Source of the DNA: Kiritimatiellia bacterium
GTDB lineage: Bacteria; Verrucomicrobiota; Kiritimatiellia; UBA8416; YA12-FULL-48-11
Direction: 5' to 3'
Assembly: GCA_028716365.1 (NCBI GenBank)
Contig: JAQUPZ010000001.1
Coordinates: forward strand, 1,027,393 to 1,091,392
DNA: 64,000 nucleotides
Below the pieces are notes generated by a model. It did not search any database. It was not told the DNA's origin and was given only the letters and a program-made list of their open reading frames with translations. Positions 53,246 to 61,620 of the stretch are shown piece by piece. How positions within the stretch are numbered: the first letter of the stretch is position 1; each line of letters opens with the position of its first letter. A program made the translations under genes and the position numbers.

Positions 53246-54409
53246 TTATTTTCCGCTGGCGGCTTCTTTTATCAGGTTTAGGGCGATGACTTCACGCTGG
53301 ATCTGATTTGTACCTTCGTATATCTGGGTGATCTTGGCGTCACGCATCATCTTTTCGACAGGATATTCCTTCATGTAACCATAGCCGCCAAGGATCTGGA
53401 CGGCATCAGTAGTGACGCGCATAGCCATATCAGATGCAAAGACCTTGGACATGGCCGATATACCACTGATACCTTTGGCGCCGCTGTCAATGTAACGTGC
53501 TGCCTGGTAAACCAGGGCACGTGCCGCTTCAACCTGTGTGGCCATGTCGGCTAGCATGAACTGGATACCTTGGAATGCCGAGATGGGTTTGCCGAACTGC
53601 CGTCTTTCGCGACTATACCGGATTGCTTCGTCGAGAGCACCGGCCGCAATCCCAAGGGCCTGTGCCGCAACGCCGGGGCGTGATTTATCTAGAGTTTTCA
53701 TTGCGACCATGAAACCCATACCTTCTTTGCTTAAGAGGTTTTCCTTTGGGATACGCACGTCCTGGAAGACGAGTTCGCGGGTAATTGATGCGCGAATACC
53801 CATTTTGTTTTCCTTTTTGCCGAACGTGAAACCTGGAGTTCCTTTTTCGACAATAAAGGCGCTGGCTCCACGGGTACCCCTTTCCCTGTTGGTCATGGCA
53901 ATAACGGTGTAAATATCAGCTTCACCGCCATTTGTGATCCATTGTTTGGTCCCATTGAGTACATATTCGTTACCATCCAGTTTTGCAGTTGTCCGTATTC
54001 CGCCTGCATCACTGCCTGCTTCGGCTTCTGTAAGGCCGAATGCCGCCAATGATTTTCCTGAAGCAATACGAGGAAGATATTTTTTCTTCTGTTCGTCGGA
54101 ACCAAAAAGAGAAATGGGGTAGGTACCAAGCCCGGTGGCGGCCAGACCCAACGCAATACCGGCGCATACCTTTGATAATTCTTCGACGGCGATCACGGTT
54201 TCCATTATACCGCCCCCCATGCCGCCATAGGCTTCTTCAATGGAGATACCAAAGAGGTCGGATTCTGCGAAAATTTTCATGATATCCCAGGGAAATTCGC
54301 CGGTTTCATCATATTTCTCCCGGACAGGTTTGATTTTCTCGGCGGCAATCTGCCTGCAAAGGTCACGGATCATAACTTGTGTTTCAGTAAATCCATAGTC
54401 GATTATCAT
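53246..54409 (-). CDS. Acyl-CoA dehydrogenase (short/medium-chain, butyryl-CoA type)
   Basis: ATG 54409 with GGGAG seven bases upstream gives 387 residues beginning MIIDYGFTETQVMIRDL; the longer open frame adds a non-homologous leader. The FAD-binding AFGLTEAEAGSDAGG and WITNGGEADIYTV segments and the C-terminal QILGGYGYMKEYPVEKMMRDAKITQIYEGTNQIQR are classical, and Glu in YEGTNQI is the catalytic base. It oxidises acyl-CoA to enoyl-CoA, or works in reverse in fermentative butyrate pathways. No etfAB genes lie beside it. Confidence 0.93.
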   Translation of the reverse strand: MIIDYGFTETQVMIRDLCRQIAAEKIKPVREKYDETGEFPWDIMKIFAESDLFGISIEEAYGGMGGGIMETVIAVEELSKVCAGIALGLAATGLGTYPISLFGSDEQKKKYLPRIASGKSLAAFGLTEAEAGSDAGGIRTTAKLDGNEYVLNGTKQWITNGGEADIYTVIAMTNRERGTRGASAFIVEKGTPGFTFGKKENKMGIRASITRELVFQDVRIPKENLLSKEGMGFMVAMKTLDKSRPGVAAQALGIAAGALDEAIRYSRERRQFGKPISAFQGIQFMLADMATQVEAARALVYQAARYIDSGAKGISGISAMSKVFASDMAMRVTTDAVQILGGYGYMKEYPVEKMMRDAKITQIYEGTNQIQREVIALNLIKEAASGK

Positions 54410-54550
54410 CGTATTCTCCCTGTTTCCTTGCCTTTCCCGCTTACGATTCTCCCTATCGGTTGGAAAAGCAGGACGGCATGTTATGGGTTGGAGTTGTTGA
54501 GGGCAAGAAGAAAAAAACGATAAAAAAAGCAAAAACCAAAATCAGATACA

Positions 54551-54573
54551 GAAAAACGGAGCATGAGCTCCGC
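54551..54573 (-). terminator. Intrinsic terminator downstream of the corrinoid-protein gene
   Basis: On the minus strand a 6-bp stem CGGAGC/GCTCCG with a four-base loop is followed by TTTTTC. It lies about 31 bases after the corrinoid gene stop, so the acyl-CoA dehydrogenase downstream needs its own promoter. Confidence 0.75.
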
Positions 54574-54603
54574 CTTTCTGTAATAATATTAAACAAGGGC
54601 TCG

Positions 54604-55236
54604 TTAACCTGATATTTTTTTGGCCAAGTCGGCAGCAGATGCAGCATCAGGTGCGTATCCATTTGCACCTATTTCATCGCAGAATGCCTGTGTTACAGGG
54701 GCACCACCGATCATGATTTTCACCTTACCTGCCAGCGGCGAGGCCTTCAAGGCATCGACAACAGCCTTCATATTTGTCATCGTAGTTGTCAAAAGGGCGG
54801 AAACTCCGATTATCGATGCATTATTCGTTTTTGCTGCATCGATGAACTTCTGGGGGTCTGCATCAATTCCAATGTCAACAACCTTGAATCCTCCTCCTTC
54901 GAGCATCATACCCACCAGGTTCTTGCCGATATCATGGAGGTCACCTTTAACTGTTCCAATCACAGCTATGCCAATAGGCTTAACTCCTGCACTGGTAAGT
55001 TTTGGCTGGAGGATCTGCATTCCTGCTTTCATTGCACGTGCGGCAATCAATACTTCGGGCACATAGACTTCGTTCTTCTTAAAGCGTTCACCAATTACGC
55101 TCATACCTTTCAGCAGTCCATCATTCAGGATTTTCCCTGGATTCTCTCCTTCTTTAAGTACCTGCTCAACTAATGCTTTAACATCATTGGCTTTGCCTTT
55201 CATCAGACTCTCAGCAATTTGATCCAATTTGCTCAT
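54604..55236 (-). CDS. Cobalamin-binding methyltransferase corrinoid protein (MtaC/MttC-like)
   Basis: ATG 55236 with AAGGAGGAA upstream gives 210 residues. The N-terminal four-helix cap (about 1-85) precedes the Rossmann B12 domain with GTVKGDLHDIGKN, where His101 in D-x-H-x-x-G is the lower cobalt ligand, then GFKVVDIGIDADPQKFI, VSALLTTTM and IMIGGAPVTQAFCDEIGANGYAPDA. Such proteins carry a methyl group between a substrate-specific methyltransferase and a second methyltransferase. Neither is in the window. The gene is divergent from a PocR/AraC regulator, which probably controls it. Confidence 0.93.
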   Translation of the reverse strand: MSKLDQIAESLMKGKANDVKALVEQVLKEGENPGKILNDGLLKGMSVIGERFKKNEVYVPEVLIAARAMKAGMQILQPKLTSAGVKPIGIAVIGTVKGDLHDIGKNLVGMMLEGGGFKVVDIGIDADPQKFIDAAKTNNASIIGVSALLTTTMTNMKAVVDALKASPLAGKVKIMIGGAPVTQAFCDEIGANGYAPDAASAADLAKKISG

Positions 55237-55280
55237 GCTTTTCCTCCTTATGATGCAGTTCTTCAATATCTGTAATAATG

Positions 55281-55306
55281 TGCACCATATCTATATTACG
55301 GGTGCA
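55281..55306. promoter_or_regulatory. Inverted repeat in the corrinoid/PocR-AraC intergenic region
   Basis: TGCACC (55281-55286) and GGTGCA (55301-55306) form a dyad with a 14-base AT-rich spacer, centred between the two divergent genes. It is a plausible binding site for the adjacent AraC-type regulator. Confidence 0.45.
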
Positions 55307-55410
55307 AAAATTAATAGAGCATTGTTATTGAGAAATATGACGATATTGCTGCTTTGAGATTGAAAAATGCTGGAAAATGCGTAATTTTCACCAATCAAAG
55401 AGGTTGAAGT

Positions 55411-56628
55411 ATGGCGATTCTGTCAAAACGCATGATGAGTTCGGTCGGTAAATTGTATTCCGAAAAATATGGTGTAACACCGTGTTTTATGGATCTTTCG
55501 GGTAAGGCAGTGAATACAGTTGATCTTTTGGCAAATCTGTCCGGCATACGCAGGAAGAGAGATTATGGACTTCAGGAGAGCATTACATTGGGGAAACCTT
55601 ATGTCTTCACCCCTGTGTCGGGAATTGGCTCATTTGTTGTGGCACTGGAAAACAGGCGCATGATCCATGGAGGATTAATCGGTGGTGAAGTGTTGTTAAG
55701 CGGGGCTTCGGGTAAAAAAAAGGAGACTTTGGATTATCTTGTATCGTATGGCATGACATATGACGATGCGGAGAAATTCCTCGTGCGTCTTCCTGTCTGG
55801 CCGGAAAGACATTTAAGGGAAGCAGGACAGTTCCTTCAGGATACTTTTTACAGTGTGAGTGGCTGGAAGCCGGAATTGATGAACGAAAACCGCCTCAAGG
55901 CATTACAACAGGAACAGATAGCTCAGGCAATAGATGATCAGAAAAAACAGGGAAAAAATGCGCTTTATGCTTTTGAGAAAGAAAGGGTTTTGCTTACCAA
56001 TATCAGGGCAGGCGACAGGAATGGTGCAAGACGTGTTCTTAATGAAATGCTGGCAGCGATTTACCTTTCATCACCGCGGTATGCGGTCTTACGTGCCAGG
56101 GCGATTGAATTGATGAGTTGCCTGACCCGGGCTGCTATTGAAGATAATCCACTTATGGAACCTCTTATAGAACGTAATCATGCATGGACTGAAAGACTGG
56201 TAAGAGCCGGGAGTTTTGAAGATCTTTCACATGTTCTTATGGAGGCGTTAGATGACTTTATTGACGGGATTTATCTGCATGGTGTTAACCGTTCAAACAC
56301 CAAGGTAAGAATGGCCCTGGACTATATCAGCGGGAATTATATGAAGAAAATTTCATTAAGGACTATTGCCGGCTCGGTTGATCTCAGTGCCTGCCGGCTC
56401 GCTCATCTTGTAAAAGAGTATACGGGAAAAACTGTTTTACAGATAATTCAACAGGTACGAATCAGGCATGCCCAGCAGTTGCTCGAACGAACTTCCAGGA
56501 ATTGTACCGATATTGCTTATGAGGTAGGTTTTCAGGATCAGAGTTATTTCATCAAGCATTTTAAAAGACTTGCCGGTATAACACCGGCCCGTTATCGCCG
56601 TTCCATGGCTTCTGGTTCCCCGGTATAG
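55411..56628 (+). CDS. AraC-family transcriptional regulator with PocR sensory domain
   Basis: A 405-residue protein. The N-terminal about 170 residues (SSVGKLYSEKYGVTPCFMDLSGK, then GGEVLLSG) look like the PocR sensory domain, thought to bind small diols or similar ligands. A helical linker region covers about 180-300. The last 100 residues carry two HTH motifs of AraC type (ISLRTIAGSVDLSACRLAHLVKEYTGKT and CTDIAYEVGFQDQSYFIKHFKRLAGITPARYR). Divergent orientation to a corrinoid protein suggests it senses the methyl donor or another substrate of that system. Confidence 0.9.
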   Translation: MAILSKRMMSSVGKLYSEKYGVTPCFMDLSGKAVNTVDLLANLSGIRRKRDYGLQESITLGKPYVFTPVSGIGSFVVALENRRMIHGGLIGGEVLLSGASGKKKETLDYLVSYGMTYDDAEKFLVRLPVWPERHLREAGQFLQDTFYSVSGWKPELMNENRLKALQQEQIAQAIDDQKKQGKNALYAFEKERVLLTNIRAGDRNGARRVLNEMLAAIYLSSPRYAVLRARAIELMSCLTRAAIEDNPLMEPLIERNHAWTERLVRAGSFEDLSHVLMEALDDFIDGIYLHGVNRSNTKVRMALDYISGNYMKKISLRTIAGSVDLSACRLAHLVKEYTGKTVLQIIQQVRIRHAQQLLERTSRNCTDIAYEVGFQDQSYFIKHFKRLAGITPARYRRSMASGSPV

Positions 56629-56713
56629 CTGTTGTTTAAATGGCGATACGTAACAGGAGTTTTTCTGTTGATATTTGAGGTCATAAAGCTACATTACCCG
56701 GTCGTTAACGATG

Positions 56714-56790
56714 GCGAGCGTAGCTCAGTTGGTTAGAGCATCAGATTGTGGATCTGAGAGTCGCGGGTTCGAATCCCGTCGCTCGCCCCA
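56714..56790 (+). tRNA. tRNA-His (anticodon GTG)
   Basis: A full cloverleaf. The acceptor is GCGAGCG/CGCTCGC, the D arm GCTC/GAGC, the anticodon arm TCAGA-TTGTGGA-TCTGA with anticodon GTG, and the T arm GCGGG-TTCGAAT-CCCGT. Discriminator base C73 and an encoded CCA follow. The base before the acceptor stem (56713) is G, the G-1 expected to pair with C73 in histidine tRNA. Confidence 0.96.
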
Positions 56791-56882
56791 TTTATTGCTT
56801 TGTGCCTTATGATAAACCATTTTGGAAAAGCGATGAGTGAATCTGATGAGCAAGTCATGACCACCCATAGGAGCGTTGCCTG

Positions 56883-57140
56883 ATGCGGCAGAGTATCAAG
56901 CCTGTACACAAATGTTACAAGTGCCTTCTCAATCTGGAAGATCATTGCTGGATATACAAATGTCCTCATATTCAATGGCGTGATAAGAAGGGGTGCCCTG
57001 CGTTTGAAAATGATGAAATTCACCGTGAGTTCAGGGAATGGCAGAAACAGCCTGTTGTAAAAACTCGAAAAGAATTACGCCGTGATTTCTTCCGGAAGAA
57101 GTGGAGGCCTGTCACGCGTCGAGGAAACAGGACAGATTGA
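56883..57140 (+). CDS. Small Cys-rich hypothetical protein
   Basis: An 85-residue basic protein. The first half has HKCYKCLLNLEDHCWIYKC, then a later HIQW and GCPAF, giving five Cys and several His that could bind zinc. The second half is a Lys/Arg-rich helix (TRKELRRDFFRKKWRP). GGAG lies eight bases before ATG. It sits between tRNA-His and hflX in the same direction; I know no family for it. Confidence 0.55.
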   Translation: MRQSIKPVHKCYKCLLNLEDHCWIYKCPHIQWRDKKGCPAFENDEIHREFREWQKQPVVKTRKELRRDFFRKKWRPVTRRGNRTD

Positions 57141-57181
57141 AACCTGAAGTTTTGATATAGTACTTGGGTGAAAGAGGCAGA

Positions 57182-58315
57182 ATGAGGAAAGCTGGAAGAA
57201 AAATTGACACTTCACCGCCGGAACGGGCATTACTTGTTCAGGCGATTCTGGGTTGGCAGAATAAAGATGAAGCCGAGGATTCCCTGCTTGAACTTGAGAG
57301 ATTGTCCGATACGGCGGGTGCGGTTGTAATTGGCTCTATTACCCAGAGGAGGGAAAGACCGACGGCAAGCTTTTTTGTTGGGGAAGGAAAACTGGCCGAT
57401 ATTCAGCTTGCCTGTCGCCAGGCTAAGGCAAATATGATCGTCTTTGACAATGATCTGTCTGCGGTACAGGTGAATAATCTGGATCTGGCGCTTGGTATAA
57501 AGGTTATTGACCGGACGGAATTGATCCTGCAGATCTTTGCGCGGCGTGCTCGTTCCGCCGAGGCACAGATACAGGTTAAACTGGCGCAACTCCAGTATTT
57601 GATCTCAAGGATGCCTGTGTCGGCGAAACAACATCGCTTCCACGGAGGTATAGGTATGAGGGGACCGGGAGAAAGCCCCTTGCATCTGAGAAATGAACCC
57701 ATGCGCCGGCAGATAAAAGAATTGAAGAAAAAACTGGAGAAAGTTCAACAAAGACGGCGCATGTCAAGGGAAGGTCGTTTGCAACCGGTTGTTTGTATAG
57801 TGGGATATACAAATGCCGGTAAATCAACCCTTTTGAATGCCTTTGCTGCGGCAAACGCATATGTGGATGACAGACTTTTTGCAACGCTTGATACAAAAAC
57901 AAGACTTGTTCATCTGCCGGATAATAGAAATATCCTTATGACTGATACTGTCGGCTTTATCAGGCATCTGCCACATGGACTGGTGGCATCGTTTCGATCG
58001 ACTCTTGAAGTTGCGGCAGAAGCTAATCTACTATTGATTGTTGCGGATGCCGGTCATTCCCGTTTTGCAGATCAGTTGAGAGTGGTTAAAGATACTCTGG
58101 GTGAAATAGGGGCAGGTAATGTTCCGTCCTTGTTGCTGCTGAACAAGTGTGATACGCCTCTGGCGAAAGAGTTGTTGCCGGGATTGATGGATGCTTATCC
58201 GGATGCAGTGCCGGTTTCTGCTTTGCAAAAGGAAGGCTTGGACAAGGTCAAGGAGCTTGTTGCGGAAAGGTTGAGATATGTTATTCATAGTGGCAACACC
58301 GATAGGAAATCTTGA
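57182..58315 (+). CDS. hflX: Ribosome-associated GTPase HflX
   Basis: ATG 57182 with GAGG upstream gives 377 residues. The N-terminal nucleotide-binding subdomain has VGEGKLADIQLACRQAKANMIVFDNDLSAVQ. The G domain has G1 GYTNAGKSTLLN, G3 DTVGFIRHLPH and G4 NKCD. The glycine-rich linker GGIGMRGPGE is followed by SPLHLRNEPMRRQI, where most HflX proteins have a TQLETDRR-like sequence. It splits stalled ribosomes. The rsmI start overlaps its end by 38 bases. Confidence 0.93.
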   Translation: MRKAGRKIDTSPPERALLVQAILGWQNKDEAEDSLLELERLSDTAGAVVIGSITQRRERPTASFFVGEGKLADIQLACRQAKANMIVFDNDLSAVQVNNLDLALGIKVIDRTELILQIFARRARSAEAQIQVKLAQLQYLISRMPVSAKQHRFHGGIGMRGPGESPLHLRNEPMRRQIKELKKKLEKVQQRRRMSREGRLQPVVCIVGYTNAGKSTLLNAFAAANAYVDDRLFATLDTKTRLVHLPDNRNILMTDTVGFIRHLPHGLVASFRSTLEVAAEANLLLIVADAGHSRFADQLRVVKDTLGEIGAGNVPSLLLLNKCDTPLAKELLPGLMDAYPDAVPVSALQKEGLDKVKELVAERLRYVIHSGNTDRKS

Positions 58316-58994
58316 TGATATCAGTGCTCGCGCTTTACAGGTATTAAAAGAGGCGGATGTTATTGCATGTGAGGACACGCGCAGGACTCGGGTCCTTTTA
58401 AGCCATTTTGGAATTCCAAAACCTGCCTTTTTTATTTCTTACCGCCAGGGAACGGAACAGAAGACGGGTGAATACCTGATGCGGTTTGTGGATGAAGGTA
58501 GAAAGGTCGTTTTATGCAGTGATGGAGGTTATCCCGGGATCAGTGATCCTGGGTATCGACTGGTTTCAATGGCGGCAGAGCGAGGAATTGAATTTCAGGT
58601 CATACCTGGAGCATCTGCTGTTGATGTTGCATTGCTTGCTTCCGGGCTTTCAACATCAAGCTATACATTCAAAGGATATCCACCCAGGAAACAAGGCGCT
58701 TTGAGACGTTTCTTCGAAGAAGAAAAGAATATGCCGCATACATTGATTATTTTTGAGTCACCATTCAGGGTCGAAGATACGCTTGCCGCGGCAATGGAGG
58801 TCCTGGGTGATCGTAAAGCGGCTGTTTGTATTGAACTTACCAAGAAATTTGAAAGGGTATCCCGCGGTTTTTTGAAACAACTTTATCAAGAATTTACCGG
58901 TGTCAAGATCAAGGGTGAGGTTACAATTGTAATAGCTGGAAATAATCCAAAGTTTTTGAATACTGCCCCGGAATTACCTGTTTCTGCAAACTGA
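58278..58994 (+). CDS. rsmI: 16S rRNA (cytidine-1402-2'-O)-methyltransferase RsmI
   Basis: A 238-residue protein with the N-terminal IVATPIGNLDDISARALQVLKEADVIACEDTRRTRVLL, the SAM-binding VVLCSDGGYPGISDPGYRLV and PGASAVDVALLASGL, and FESPFRVEDTL. The usual catalytic-region SYHEHNE is replaced by SYRQGTEQ, and DAGTPGISDPG appears as DGGYPGISDPG, so it is somewhat divergent. It methylates 16S rRNA at C1402. It shares 38 bases with hflX. Confidence 0.92.
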   Translation: MLFIVATPIGNLDDISARALQVLKEADVIACEDTRRTRVLLSHFGIPKPAFFISYRQGTEQKTGEYLMRFVDEGRKVVLCSDGGYPGISDPGYRLVSMAAERGIEFQVIPGASAVDVALLASGLSTSSYTFKGYPPRKQGALRRFFEEEKNMPHTLIIFESPFRVEDTLAAAMEVLGDRKAAVCIELTKKFERVSRGFLKQLYQEFTGVKIKGEVTIVIAGNNPKFLNTAPELPVSAN

Positions 58995-59047
58995 TGATGG
59001 TTGTTACCAACCCAACTATGTGACCATTTAGTGTCAGTTTTTTCTTA

Positions 59048-59533
59048 TTACGGTAAAACTACTGAGGGTGCAGTTCCATTCTTTTTAATTACTGCGACAT
59101 TTCGGCTTGTAACACCCATGCTTCCATTCTTATTCCGTGCGAGAGTTGTCGTGACCTTCCCCTCAGGTGTTATTTCGACAGTTTTGATGGATGTTGTGAC
59201 AAGCGTCGAACTTCCGGGCAGAAGCGATTCGGTTATCGTTGCGCTGCCGCCGAGAGTGTCGAGCGAAGTCGTGGTGCGGCTGACCGTCTGAATATTACCT
59301 TTTGCGTCAGGCTTCTGTATTTCGGTAGAAGTCTGCTTGATGTAAATCGTGGTATCTTTAACTACTTTGATTGATTTGATATTGTTGTTCGCATCACATT
59401 CCGTTGTTGATGTTGTAACTGTTACGGCATGTTTATTGAGCCAGTCTTCGTTGTTATTTTCCTCGGCCGCCAGGACAATGGATCCGGCGAGAAGGGTTGT
59501 AACAATAGCCACACATCCTATTGTTATTTTCAT
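59048..59533 (-). CDS. Secreted Thr/Val-rich protein, copy 1
   Basis: I start at ATG 59533, which has AAGGAAG five to six bases upstream and begins directly with a signal peptide (MKITIGCVAIVTTLLAGSIVLAAEE). Earlier in-frame ATGs would bury it. The mature part of about 140 residues is dominated by alternating Thr/Val/Ile strands with turns such as DAKGN and PEGK and a signature DTLGGSATITESLLPG. It should fold as an all-beta repeat protein in the periplasm or outside the cell. No known family. It is nearly identical to the gene at 60946-61431 and has a sigma-54 promoter. Confidence 0.75.
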   Translation of the reverse strand: MKITIGCVAIVTTLLAGSIVLAAEENNNEDWLNKHAVTVTTSTTECDANNNIKSIKVVKDTTIYIKQTSTEIQKPDAKGNIQTVSRTTTSLDTLGGSATITESLLPGSSTLVTTSIKTVEITPEGKVTTTLARNKNGSMGVTSRNVAVIKKNGTAPSVVLP

Positions 59534-59591
59534 GGTTACTTCCTTTTTCATCTCGTTTAATGTTACTTTATGCTTCATGCCATAAAACTAC

Positions 59592-59607
59592 TGCAAAATG
59601 TGTGCCA
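59592..59607 (-). promoter_or_regulatory. Sigma-54 (-24/-12) promoter of secreted protein copy 1
   Basis: Minus strand TGGCACACATTTTGCA: GG and GC are separated by exactly ten bases and both boxes match the TGGCAC/TTGC consensus. The expected start of transcription leaves a leader of about 48 bases before ATG 59533, containing the ribosome-binding site. Confidence 0.8.
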
Positions 59608-59704
59608 GTCGGATACGTATCTGCAGGAGTATTGTCGTAACAGTCTGTAATTCAATTGATTATGCAATCAGAGATCGTCAGATGATACGTGATAAGCCCG
59701 ATTT

Positions 59705-59722
59705 TGTGTACTTAAGTATGCA
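59705..59722. promoter_or_regulatory. Candidate activator-binding site (18-mer), copy 1
   Basis: TGTGTACTTAAGTATGCA, a near-palindrome centred on CTTAAG, lies about 98 bases upstream of the -24 box. The same 18-mer, with small changes, lies at matching positions before the other two sigma-54 promoters (61603 and 62751). Confidence 0.65.
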
Positions 59723-59779
59723 TCTGCCTGTCGGCAAGTGCATCCACCTGTAAGCAGGCTTGAAGATAACAGAAAAATG

Positions 59780-60820
59780 CTAGAAGTTATACGTCACGGA
59801 CATGCCCACATTCATGAATTCATAAATCTGGCGGGAAACAGAACTGATAACCCTGTCAGATTCTTCCTTTGTGGTATTGGTGCTCATGACACAAAGCACA
59901 TAAGGCCTTTTCGGAAGAAAAACTATGCCGCAATCATGGGAATCCCCAGTGCCTGAATTGAATCCAACTTTATGCGCTACCAACACTTTTTGGGGCACAC
60001 CCGCCCTGATCTGATCATTATAAACAGTGCTTGATAAGAGCGAAAGAACCAGTTCGCTGGATGGTTTTTTCAGATAATTTGAAAAAAACAGAGACCGCAA
60101 TAAATTGGCATATTGTATCGGGGAAACGAGAGGTAACTTGTTCGGTGGTGATGCCAGCGGCATTTCCGTGGCCTTAAGCCCCTCTTGAAATTCATCAAAC
60201 GAAACAAGATTGCACAAGGCAATTGTTGCTGCATTATCAGAATCTTCAATCATTCTTTCTGCAAGCTTCTTGATCGATAACAAAGAACTTTCATCGGCGG
60301 CATGCTGGACAAACGAAGATTCATGTTTTTTCTCCTCCGATGTCAGGGTGATTCTGTTATCCAGCGATAATTGTTCTCTCTCAGCTTTCTTCAGCAAGGC
60401 AACCAGAGTCGAGACTTTTAGAAGGCTCCACGCAACATAAGAATCCTGCTCATTAATACCCCACCATACGCCGGTCCGCAGGTCTTCCAGATAGACACTG
60501 AAACGGCCACGTACATTTGTGGTTAATGTTTCCGTAACTGATGCGGGTAACGATCCTCCGAAATGGCGCCTCGTTTTCTCCTGCATCAAGTGATCTTCCA
60601 TGTTTTTCCAGGCAACTTCAACCGTAGTAGGAATTGCTTCGGAATGTTCTTTCCTGTGACGGGTATCCTTCAATACATGGGCAACTATAAGAAAAACAAC
60701 CGTTCCTGCGGCGCCCAGCGTTAAAAACAATAACGCCTTTTTTCCCAGGTTCGGTGGTTTCCCGACTAAATTACTTTTGTCATCAGATCTGTTCTTATGG
60801 TTTAAATCTTTTTTGTACAT
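59780..60820 (-). CDS. Class A beta-lactamase-like serine hydrolase, membrane-anchored
   Basis: A 346-residue protein from ATG 60820; TTG 60838 is the only earlier in-frame start and lies within a T-rich hairpin tail. A basic N-terminus is followed by one membrane segment (about residues 29-48, KALLFLTLGAAGTVVFLIVAHV), so the enzyme should face the periplasm. Catalytic motifs are SLLK (the S-x-x-K) in YVAWSLLKVST, SDN in IEDSDNAATIAL, and HKVGFNSG where the usual KTG is KVG. Relatives include class A beta-lactamases and non-resistance hydrolases of the Beta-lactamase2 family. No ribosome-binding site is visible. Confidence 0.8.
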   Translation of the reverse strand: MYKKDLNHKNRSDDKSNLVGKPPNLGKKALLFLTLGAAGTVVFLIVAHVLKDTRHRKEHSEAIPTTVEVAWKNMEDHLMQEKTRRHFGGSLPASVTETLTTNVRGRFSVYLEDLRTGVWWGINEQDSYVAWSLLKVSTLVALLKKAEREQLSLDNRITLTSEEKKHESSFVQHAADESSLLSIKKLAERMIEDSDNAATIALCNLVSFDEFQEGLKATEMPLASPPNKLPLVSPIQYANLLRSLFFSNYLKKPSSELVLSLLSSTVYNDQIRAGVPQKVLVAHKVGFNSGTGDSHDCGIVFLPKRPYVLCVMSTNTTKEESDRVISSVSRQIYEFMNVGMSVTYNF

Positions 60821-60830
60821 ATATGGTACT

Positions 60831-60861
60831 AAAAACAAAAAAATGGGATATATCCCATTTT
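60831..60861 (-). terminator. Palindrome with T-run between copy 2 and the beta-lactamase-like gene
   Basis: A perfect 22-base palindrome (60840-60861, centre GGGATATATCCC) is followed on the minus strand by a run of T interrupted by one G. It fits an intrinsic terminator for secreted protein copy 2. It ends about 11 bases before the hydrolase start, so it could instead be an operator or attenuator for that gene. Confidence 0.6.
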
Positions 60862-60945
60862 ACTTATTATCCAAAACATAATTCCACATTACATTAACCG
60901 TTCAATATCCCGTACTGCCCTTTTCAGAAGAGGTAATCTTATTTA

Positions 60946-61431
60946 TTATGGGAGAACTACCGAGGGTGCAGTTCCATTCTTTTTAATTATTGCGACGTTT
61001 CGGCTTATAACATTCATACTTCCGCTCTTACTCCGTGCACGAACTGTAGTGACCTTGCCCTCTGGTGTAATTTCGACAGTTGTAATTGCTGTTGTGACAA
61101 GCTTCGAAGTTCCGGGCAAAAGCGATTCGGTTATCGTTGCGCTGCCGCCGAGAGTGTCGAGCGAAGTTGTGGTACGGCTGACCGTCTGAATATTACCTTT
61201 TGCGTCAGGCTTCTGTATTTCGGTAGAAGTCTGCTTGATGTAAATCGTGGTATCTTTAACTACTTTGATTGATTTGATATTGTTGTTCGCATCACATTCC
61301 GTTGTTGATGTTGTAACTGTTACGGCATGTTTATTGAGCCAGTCTTCGTTGTTATTTTCCTCGGCCGCCAGGACAATGGATCCGGTGAGAAGGGTTGTAA
61401 CAATAGCCACACATCCTATTGTTGTTTTCAT
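60946..61431 (-). CDS. Secreted Thr/Val-rich protein, copy 2
   Basis: A 161-residue paralogue of the 59048-59533 gene, same start logic (AAGGAAG before ATG 61431). The signal peptide and first 95 or so residues are almost unchanged. Differences cluster in the C-terminal third (KLVTTAITTVEITPEGKVTTVRARSKSGSMNVISRN), where the first copy has STLVTTSIKTVE and TTLARNKNGSMGVTSRN. It is probably exported and all-beta. It has its own sigma-54 promoter and upstream 18-mer. It lies upstream of the beta-lactamase-like gene on the same strand. Confidence 0.75.
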   Translation of the reverse strand: MKTTIGCVAIVTTLLTGSIVLAAEENNNEDWLNKHAVTVTTSTTECDANNNIKSIKVVKDTTIYIKQTSTEIQKPDAKGNIQTVSRTTTSLDTLGGSATITESLLPGTSKLVTTAITTVEITPEGKVTTVRARSKSGSMNVISRNVAIIKKNGTAPSVVLP

Positions 61432-61489
61432 GGTTACTTCCTTTTTCATCTCGTTTAATGTTACTTTATGCTTCATGCCATAAAACTAC

Positions 61490-61505
61490 TGCAAAATGTG
61501 TGCCA
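61490..61505 (-). promoter_or_regulatory. Sigma-54 (-24/-12) promoter of secreted protein copy 2
   Basis: The minus-strand sequence TGGCACACATTTTGCA is identical to that of copy 1, at the same distance from the gene. Confidence 0.8.
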
Positions 61506-61602
61506 GTCGGATACGTATCTGCAGGAGTATTGTCGTAACAGTCTGTAATGCAATTGATTATGAAATCGGAGATCATCAGATGATACGTGATAAGCCCTAT
61601 TT

Positions 61603-61620
61603 TGTGTGCTTAAGTATACA
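61603..61620. promoter_or_regulatory. Candidate activator-binding site (18-mer), copy 2
   Basis: TGTGTGCTTAAGTATACA, about 98 bases upstream of the -24 box. It differs from copy 1 at two positions; one change breaks and the other improves the palindrome. Confidence 0.6.
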
